From: Enchytraeus crypticus
Taxonomy: Eukaryota > Annelida > Clitellata > Enchytraeida > Enchytraeidae
NCBI GenBank assembly: GCA_905160935.1
Contig: CAJHZI010000417.1
Location: 567,501 to 631,500, forward strand
DNA length: 64,000 bases
Reading direction: 5' to 3'
In this document: one piece after another, positions 60,362 to 64,000 of the stretch
How positions within the stretch are numbered: position 1 is the first letter of the stretch
Layout of the letters: the number at the start of each line of letters is the position of its first letter
Program-made: the position numbers and the translations under genes
Notes under the pieces: generated by a model
Told to the model about the DNA's origin: nothing
Seen by the model: only the letters and a program-made list of their open reading frames with translations
Databases searched by the model: none

Positions 60362-61244
60362 ACTTAAACAGTCACAAAATAACTCAAACAGTCACACAAT
60401 AACTCAAACAGTCGTGCAATGACTCAAACAGTCATACGATAACTCAAATAGTCATACAGTAACTCAAACGGTCATACAATAACTCAGACAGTCACATAAT
60501 AGCTCAAACAGTCGTGCAATGACTCAAACGGTTATACAATAGCTCAAACAGTCGTGCAATAACTCAAACAGTCATACGATAACTCAAACAGTCACACAGT
60601 AACTCAAACAGTCATACAATACGTGAACACGTGAAACACTTCCAGTATGAAAAATAGGCTGCGTTCAAACTGGCATGCAATGCATATAAATCTCCATATG
60701 CAATGATCTTAACTACATCCTAGAAGTAACAATAAAACTGTACGCAGCAGCATATATGTAACATTTATTTATGTTTTCGAGTTCCAAATGGTAATAAAAA
60801 TTGCGCCAAAGTGATGCGATATTTAAAAACTTTGCATAGAATTGAGTTGAAGAATGGAGAGGAATTATGAATGTTCTTTGACTATGTAATTCGAATTTTC
60901 AACTTCTTTCTGTGGCGAAATTCAGACTATATTATAGGGAAAATACATCAATATAGAAAATTGGTTCGTGTTGACTGTTTAATTTATGCTTACATGTACT
61001 CAAGAGTAAGGTAGTGATTGACTCAATAAATTTAATAACTATTTTAAAATTCAAATAAACAAAGGAAGAGAGCTTATTACTGTTCAAAAAAATCAGAAAA
61101 AAACTTTCAGAATTAAATAAGTTAGAAGCATTTTACCACCTGTAGACTTCCCTTGTGGCAGTATTCTGTCACTATGCACTGGTTGGGTTCGTCCAAACAG
61201 ATGCCAATGAATCTCACTATATGGTCGTGCTGAAGATTCAAAAT
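44318..61244 (-). CDS. Receptor-type guanylate cyclase, C-terminal 633 residues
   Basis: Membrane guanylate cyclase of the natriuretic-peptide/retinal type, making cGMP from GTP in related proteins. Exons in coding order: 61244-61140, 59814-59743, 58642-58459, 57105-56950, 54670-54412, 53712-53566, 51151-51028, 49063-48995, 48442-48261, 47544-47294, 46712-46614, 45320-45229, 44479-44318 (TAG). All phases match; total 1902 nt. Fragment residues 1-275 are the pseudokinase homology domain, 260-310 the coiled-coil signalling helix, 310-633 the cyclase domain and tail. The ligand-binding and transmembrane exons are beyond the window. Oddities: the NTASR catalytic Arg is Glu, and about 95 residues are inserted between VETIGDAYM and EIARMALAL. 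The donor of exon 58642-58459 is uncertain because a minisatellite covers it. A tRNA gene lies in one intron. Confidence 0.9.
45229..45320 (-). CDS. Cyclase exon: C-terminal strand region
   Basis: [19 protein letters not shown] then [11 protein letters not shown], matching LRIHVSxxTxxLLxxxxxFxLExRGxVxVK. Acceptor GCTCAG, donor GTAAGT, phase 1 in and 0 out. Confidence 0.93.
46614..46712 (-). CDS. Cyclase exon: transition-state residues
   Basis: [20 protein letters not shown] then INTASELQS. The guanine-binding Cys (RYCL) is kept. The usual GDTVNTASRMES reads [12 protein letters not shown], so Asp is Glu and the catalytic Arg is Glu. Donor GACC/GTGAGT. Confidence 0.93.
47294..47544 (-). CDS. 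Cyclase exon: end of insertion and central fold
   Basis: The first 45 residues are unusual (Ser, Arg, Asn and His rich, with CRRRNRSSS). The family fold resumes at [19 protein letters not shown] and LRIGVHSG. The phase-2 join with the previous exon reads KR/HT and stays open, so the insertion is supported by splice phase, not just by an open frame. Confidence 0.86.
48261..48442 (-). CDS. Cyclase exon: second Asp and start of insertion
   Basis: [12 protein letters not shown] supplies the guanine-specifying Glu and second metal-binding Asp. Where the family has about ten residues, a Ser/His/Gln-rich stretch begins ([20 protein letters not shown]) and runs into the next exon. Donor AAGAG/GTTGCT, phase 2. 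Confidence 0.88.
48471..48692 (-). repeat. tRNA-like SINE, family C
   Basis: Minus strand: CCTGGGTTCAAGGACAGGGT, then CGGAGCTTGCTGCAAATTTT and GAAATTGTCTGAGGTTGTTG. Cyclase intron. Confidence 0.6.
48995..49063 (-). CDS. Cyclase exon: short helix
   Basis: 23 residues, [20 protein letters not shown] then VYK, phase 0; exact counterpart of the VVxLLNDLYTxFDxIIDxxDVYK helix. Confidence 0.93.
49256..49533. repeat. (ATC)n-(ATT)n compound microsatellite
   Basis: ATC/GTC trinucleotide repeats grading into ATT. Its open frames (poly-Asp, poly-Asn, poly-Met) are artefacts. Confidence 0.95.
49840..50210 (+). repeat. 34-bp minisatellite
   Basis: Repeats of ATTATACAATAATACAGATT then ATACAGTAATACTA in a cyclase intron; highly uniform in the second half. 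Confidence 0.92.
51028..51151 (-). CDS. Cyclase exon: first catalytic Asp
   Basis: Contains [17 protein letters not shown]; the Asp of FSDICGFT is the first metal-binding residue. Starts [18 protein letters not shown] and ends SSPMQ. Phase 2 in, 0 out. Confidence 0.95.
51520..51795 (+). repeat. 30-bp minisatellite next to the tRNA gene
   Basis: Nine nearly identical copies of GTATTAAGTACTAATGTGAT then ATGGACTGTA. Decayed relatives (GTAGTGATAAGGACTATAGT) lie beyond the tRNA at 52120-52220. The period is divisible by three, so both strands stay open; this is not a gene. Confidence 0.93.
51918..51990 (-). tRNA. tRNA-Ile (anticodon AAU)
   Basis: 73 nt on the minus strand, no intron. It folds as a normal cloverleaf: acceptor GGCTTGT/ACGAGCC, D arm GCTCAGTTGGTTAGAGC, anticodon stem TCGTG/CGCGA around loop CTAATAA, variable loop AGGTC, T arm with GGTTCGATCCC. 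A box (TTAGCTCAGTTGG) and B box (GGTTCGATCC) are consensus. Near-identical to animal tRNA-Ile(AAU). It lies in the cyclase intron between exons 53566 and 51151, on the same strand. Confidence 0.95.
52443..53385 (-). mobile_element. Tc1/mariner-like element with fossil transposase
   Basis: The termini are inverted: CAGGGTGAGTAAAAAAGTGA at the left, its complement ending at 53385, with similarity inward for about 200 bp. The minus strand encodes a broken transposase: [14 protein letters not shown] (the catalytic QxD..PxH block), [17 protein letters not shown] (the SPDLNPIE block) and a C-terminal piece [18 protein letters not shown]...GGKHIE. Stops and frame shifts disable it. Lies in a cyclase intron. 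Confidence 0.85.
53566..53712 (-). CDS. Cyclase exon: dimerising coiled coil
   Basis: [20 protein letters not shown] and [20 protein letters not shown] are a near-textbook match to the signalling-helix linker of receptor and soluble cyclases. It links the pseudokinase to the cyclase and holds the dimer. Confidence 0.95.
54150..54425. repeat. Minisatellite derived from cyclase exon end (20-bp core)
   Basis: Units of TTGTTATCACTCTGATAAGC, with two further copies of the exon border block (CTCACCCAGGCGACGCCGTG at about 54164 and a diverged one at 54346). On the minus strand each border copy restores CCTGGGTGA, i.e. the exon end and donor. Confidence 0.88.
54412..54670 (-). CDS. Cyclase exon: pseudokinase end
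   Basis: 86 residues. [18 protein letters not shown] and [20 protein letters not shown] match the KEIVxxVxxxxxPxFRP ... CWxExPxxRPxF end of the domain. Donor CCTGG/GTGAGT, phase 2. The last 40 nt plus donor are copied in the following intron. Confidence 0.92.
54751..54878 (+). repeat. tRNA-derived SINE, family A
   Basis: TAGAGCCAGTGGAGAAGTCG to GACGTTAACCCTAGCTTT; B box GAGTTCAAATCCTGA. Cyclase intron. Confidence 0.65.
55235..55515 (+). repeat. Dispersed element, family D, with (GAT)n tail
   Basis: Starts near GAATAGACCAACCGGTGACT and TCTCGTAAAAGGCGACTAAA, ends GGACAGAGAGGATTAAAGAA...TTAAACTGGGA and (GATGAT)n. The same end occurs at 10050-10225, 23030-23200, 33560-33660, 39140-39350 and 46805-46915, all in plus orientation. 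No tRNA-like box seen. Confidence 0.65.
55597..55715 (+). repeat. tRNA-derived SINE, family A
   Basis: TGGAGCCAGTGGCGATGTCG, B box GGGGTTCAAATCCTGG, closing CGCTTTCGAGTTAGGAAACT. Best-preserved copy. Confidence 0.7.
56150..56395. repeat. (AT)n microsatellite block
   Basis: Alternating AT with short interruptions, ending at the unclassified repeat at 56388. Similar AT blocks: 21930-22130, 29325-29540, 30905-30948, 38856-38918, 56875-56915. Confidence 0.96.
56388..56870. repeat. Unclassified repeat starting CAGACTGGGGCAAAAAAATA
   Basis: A 480-bp unique-looking block embedded between long (AT)n tracts. Its first bases (CAGACTGGGGCAAAAAAATA) resemble DNA-transposon ends, but I could not find the matching inverted end in the block. 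No coding frame. Could be one end of a Tc1/mariner-like element. Confidence 0.35.
56950..57105 (-). CDS. Cyclase exon: pseudokinase C-lobe
   Basis: [14 protein letters not shown] matches the hallmark [29 protein letters not shown] and [12 protein letters not shown] follow as in the family. Phase 1 on both sides (donor AGAG/GTCAGA). Confidence 0.92.
57660..57860 (+). repeat. 6-bp repeat (AGTTAT)n
   Basis: Imperfect AGTTATAGTTATAGTTACAG runs in a cyclase intron. Confidence 0.85.
57886..58095 (+). repeat. tRNA-derived SINE, family B
   Basis: TATCTCAATAGCGAATTGGT and GTGGGTTCGAATCCCCGCCG with full body. Abuts the 32-bp minisatellite at 58110. Confidence 0.72.
58110..58500. repeat. 32-bp minisatellite at cyclase exon donor
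   Basis: Repeats of CTACAACACTCCTCACATAT then TCCCACATACCT with variants. On the minus strand most units contain GAGGTATGTGGG or GAGGTACGTGGG, a donor-like site. The array begins inside the 3' end of exon 58459-58642. Confidence 0.9.
58459..58642 (-). CDS. Cyclase exon: pseudokinase catalytic loop
   Basis: Begins GMTYLHGS after acceptor [22 protein letters not shown] carries HGN instead of the HRD of active kinases, as normal for receptor cyclases; [11 protein letters not shown] follows. The 3' border is ambiguous. GAG/GTATGT at 58458 gives a correct phase and no stop, but the 32-bp repeat unit starts inside this exon end and repeats the donor many times. Confidence 0.82.
58771..58905 (+). 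repeat. tRNA-derived SINE, family A
   Basis: TGCAGCCAGTGGCGATTTCG to GAAACTGACGTTAAAATTAG, with an inserted GTTCGTGGTT stutter before the B box. Confidence 0.65.
59160..59425 (+). repeat. Dispersed element, family E
   Basis: TGAAGAATAAACCAACCGTT at the left; GGGCCTGCCGCTTGGCAAAA at the right. Plus orientation, in a cyclase intron. Confidence 0.55.
59743..59814 (-). CDS. Cyclase exon: pseudokinase helix
   Basis: 24 residues, phase 0. [20 protein letters not shown] then DIVR follows GSLQ and matches the DILEN...LDWMFRxSLxxDIVKG segment. A 20-bp minisatellite begins immediately upstream of its acceptor. Confidence 0.9.
59830..60625 (+). repeat. 20-bp minisatellite (CAAACAGTCATACAATAACT), interrupted
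   Basis: Copies at 59830-59920 and again at 60360-60620, separated by the LINE fragment 59935-60360. The left end touches the acceptor of cyclase exon 59743-59814. Confidence 0.88.
59935..60360 (+). mobile_element. L2/CR1-like LINE 3' fragment inserted in a minisatellite
   Basis: About 425 bp of the end of the same LINE family: the tail of the reverse transcriptase ORF, a near-perfect palindromic part (GGACGTCATCCAGGGATGAT then GTCCCTGACATCATCCCTGG), GACGTTAAACCTTTATTATT and (ATT)n. Flanked on both sides by the same 20-bp minisatellite. Confidence 0.8.
61140..61244 (-). CDS. Cyclase exon: pseudokinase N-lobe end
   Basis: 35 residues, phase 0. [20 protein letters not shown] and [12 protein letters not shown] match the LxHxNLVxFxGxC ... 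IVTEYCxRGSLxD hinge region of receptor cyclases. Confidence 0.92.
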
Positions 61245-61904
61245 CTGCGAGATACATTCAAATACACAGCGCTTCCTTCATTTAGTTGTTCTTATGTATC
61301 GACATTTGTTCGGAAATTTCTGTCGCAGAGGAGCTTTGACGTACAGATTGCATGAATATTTTAAGTGTGTTTAAGTGATATTCTATAATTACTAAACCAT
61401 TTTCACAAGAGAATAAATAGTCTGTTTTTCTGGAGATTATGCCCGAATGCCCGTTCCGAGATTGATGTTGATCTTAAAGTTTTGTCGCCTTTTACGATAC
61501 GTGCAGGCCATGGTTGGTCTCTTCTTTAGCAACCCTGACACAACATGGGTAAGTTTGAAATAGATGGAAATATAGTTTTATATATATATATATATAGCGA
61601 AGAATTAAACTCCACTAACTAGCTTGAGATCGAGCAGAAGTTGTTGGGTTACAGGTATGGGTTTGTATAGTCTTTTAACTGCTACCAATGAACCCTGATT
61701 ACATAAACATAGTCTATCAGTAACATAAGCAATCAGTTTATCTAATTAATCAAATATATTCAAGAAACTAATCAATAGGAAGTTGATATATGCTAAATTA
61801 GCATTCAATCAGTGAAGCAAAAATCAAACAAAACAAGTCGTAACGACCAAAATAATTACTATTTTCTACTGTTGATTTATAATTTTGCCTCGGTAATAAT
61901 TCAG
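61245..61904. other. Cyclase intron sequence before LINE
   Basis: No exon recognised. The next upstream cyclase exon must lie beyond the LINE that fills 61905-64000. Confidence 0.5.
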
Positions 61905-62372
61905 CTTTAATTATAATAACAATAATAATAATAAAGGTTTAACGTCCTTTTCCTCATCCAGGGATGATATCAGGGACGTCCCCAACAGCACACATCACTA
62001 CAGATCAATTCACCCTGACCAATCTGCGAAAGAAATGTGCTGAAGAGAAGTAAGGTCCTAAATGAAAGCCAGTCCGGTGATGAAAAAATGGTCAAGGTAG
62101 ATTGATTATGTCTATGGTGGGAAAAGGTAAGTTTTAAGCTTGCTAGAGAATGTTGAAAGAGAAATACAAGAGCGAAGATTAGCAGGTAAAGAGTTCCAGA
62201 TTGTGGGTGCTGCGTAAGAAAATGAACGTCTGCCCAAAGACGTGAGAATATTTGGAACTGAAAGAAGATTGGCATCGGTGGAGCGAAGTGCACGTGAGGG
62301 ACGATAGGGAAGAAGAATTTCAGATAAGTAAGAAGGCTTGCCAAATCGCAGAGTTTTGAAAGCTAATAGAGC

Positions 62373-62431
<59 letters not shown>

Positions 62432-64000
62432 TTATGCGTTGATTAACAGGGAGCCAGTGAAGACTGCGAAGTAGAGAAAGAGAGCGAAATTGAAGTCGAG
62501 AGGACTTACAAACAACATGTGCAAAAGAATTTTGGACGTGCTGCAAACGATTGAGAGAAGAATTAGGCAATTCATTTAATAATGAATTACAGTAGTCGAG
62601 CTTGGAATGAACTATATAATTAGCAAGGATAGTGGCTGAATTTCTAGTAAGGGATGGACGTATTTGCCTAATCTGACGAATCTGAAAGAAAGAAGCGCGA
62701 CAAACAGAAGAGATATGGGAGGCAAGGTTTTCATCAAATATGACTCCAAGGTTTTTGGCGGATCGAGAAGGTGAAAGAGCAAGATTCTGAAAATTAACAG
62801 AGTTATTGGTAATTTTACTTCTTTGCAAAGAGTGCCAATTAAAAGGTATTCAGTTTTGAAGGGATTAACAGCAAGACGGTTAGCACAAAACCAGGAATAA
62901 ACCTTGTCTAGAATGGATGAGAGATTAGCCAGTTTCTGAACGGAATCATGACTAGAAAAGGAAATATATAGTTGCGTGTCGTCTGCATACAAATGAAATT
63001 TTATGGAGGACTGAGCAAGCAGATAGCCAAGAGGAGTGATTTATAAAGAGAAGAGCAATGGACCCAACACTGAACCTTGAGGAACACCGCGTAGGAGGGG
63101 TAGTTCAGAAGAGCGATTTTGACCAATAACAACCGATTGTGTGCGACATGAGAGATACGATGTGAGAAGGGAAAAAAGCAGAATCAGATATGCCAAAACA
63201 AGATTTAAGCCTACTTATTAGGATGCCATGGTCAATTGTATCAAAGGCAGCAGAGAGATCTAGAAGAAACAAGGCCGAAACCTGTTTACTACTCATGGCC
63301 AAGCTAAGATTATTATGTATACGAAGAAGAGCGGTTTCAGTATAATGTAATTTTCTATAGGCAGATTGATAATGAGAGAGAGAAGGGAAAGAATCAAGAT
63401 GAGTGCATAAACGGGTATAAATTACTTTTCAAGAATTTTAGAGATGAAGTTAAGATTGGAAATAGGACGGTGACTGGAAAGATCATCTTTTGATAGAGAA
63501 GGATTTTTTAGCAAAGGAGATACAACTGCTTGTTTGAAGGAGGTCGGGAAGATACCTTCTGAGAGTGAGAGGTTTATTAAGTAAGTAATAGGAGCAACTA
63601 AAACATCAATACAGGATTTCAGTAATCGTGTAGGAATAACATCAAGGCAGCAAGATGAGTCGGTAGAGCGAAGAATAAAATTGCGTATTTCTTCCGGTTT
63701 AGCTAGTTCAAAACTAGAAAGTAGTGGTGGTTCATGCATATTTACAGAAATGGAGTTGTCAGTGTCAATGGAGTTGGAGGGTACAGAGCTACAGAGTTTG
63801 GCTATTTTGTCATTGAAAAAGTTGAGAAAAGAGGTAGCAAGAGAAGATGGTGAGGTGGTTGAGGGGAGTGACTTGGGAATGGTGCGATCAAGCAGAGTCA
63901 AGTACTCCCTATAATTTCTTGGGACAATTTTGATTCTGCAAGATTAGATTTTGATAGTGCAAGCTTTTAGCAGAACTAATCATTTTATTTTATTTTTGAT
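61905..64000 (-). mobile_element. L2/CR1-like LINE, longer copy, runs off window
   Basis: Same family as the copy at 15741-17040. Reading from the right edge: 63901-63422 (upstream RT region, VVSPLLKNPSLSKDDLSSHR and PISNLNFISKILEK), 63302-63105 (LLDLSAAFDTIDHGIL), 62992-62612 (MYADDTQLYISF), 62828-62112 (thumb to LFPP). Several frame breaks make it dead, and an (AT)n microsatellite at 62379-62424 has grown inside the coding part. The 3' end GACGTTAAACCTTTATTATT meets an (ATT)n tail near 61910. Confidence 0.88.

Overview
This window looks like a repeat-choked, AT-rich piece of an invertebrate animal nuclear genome. Genes are split into many short exons with GT-AG borders. Introns are full of microsatellites, minisatellites, tRNA-derived SINEs, LINE fragments and fossil Tc1/mariner elements. 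The phylum cannot be fixed from the sequence alone; nothing bacterial or viral stands out.

Three protein-coding genes can be rebuilt exon by exon with matching reading phases. (1) Minus strand, 14494 to 932: a protein with a long Lys/Arg/Thr/Ser-rich N-terminus, a divergent bromodomain, an acidic/Ser/Thr linker, a RanBP2-type zinc finger and a C-terminal PARP (ADP-ribosyltransferase) catalytic domain. About 590 residues are recovered and one short exon is still missing. I do not know this domain combination from any described protein, and it is the most interesting object here. (2) Plus strand, 18303 to 39904: an apparently complete 18-exon, 791-residue kinesin with its motor at the C-terminus (kinesin-14 type, KIFC-like) and an N-terminal region I do not recognise. 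(3) Minus strand, 61244 to 44318: the C-terminal 633 residues (13 exons) of a receptor-type guanylate cyclase: pseudokinase homology domain, coiled-coil linker and cyclase domain. Its cyclase has Glu in place of the usual transition-state Arg and an insertion of about 95 residues. The upstream exons (extracellular and membrane regions) lie beyond the right edge.

The PARP and kinesin genes are divergent (head to head, 14.5-18.3 kb apart region). The kinesin and cyclase genes converge (39.9-44.3 kb). A canonical tRNA-Ile(AAU) gene sits on the minus strand inside a cyclase intron.

Repeats fill the rest: an L2/CR1-like LINE family ending in (ATT)n (15.7-17.0 kb, 59.9-60.4 kb, 61.9-64.0 kb), RTE-like LINE ends whose 3' tails are the many (GA)n/(CT)n microsatellites, at least two tRNA-type SINE families with recognisable A and B boxes, two Tc1/mariner-like elements with long inverted ends, and many 15-45 bp minisatellites. 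At three exon borders the minisatellite unit is itself a copy of the exon end plus its splice donor, so the intron carries several decoy donors. The three genes have no evident shared pathway; they are ordinary neighbours.
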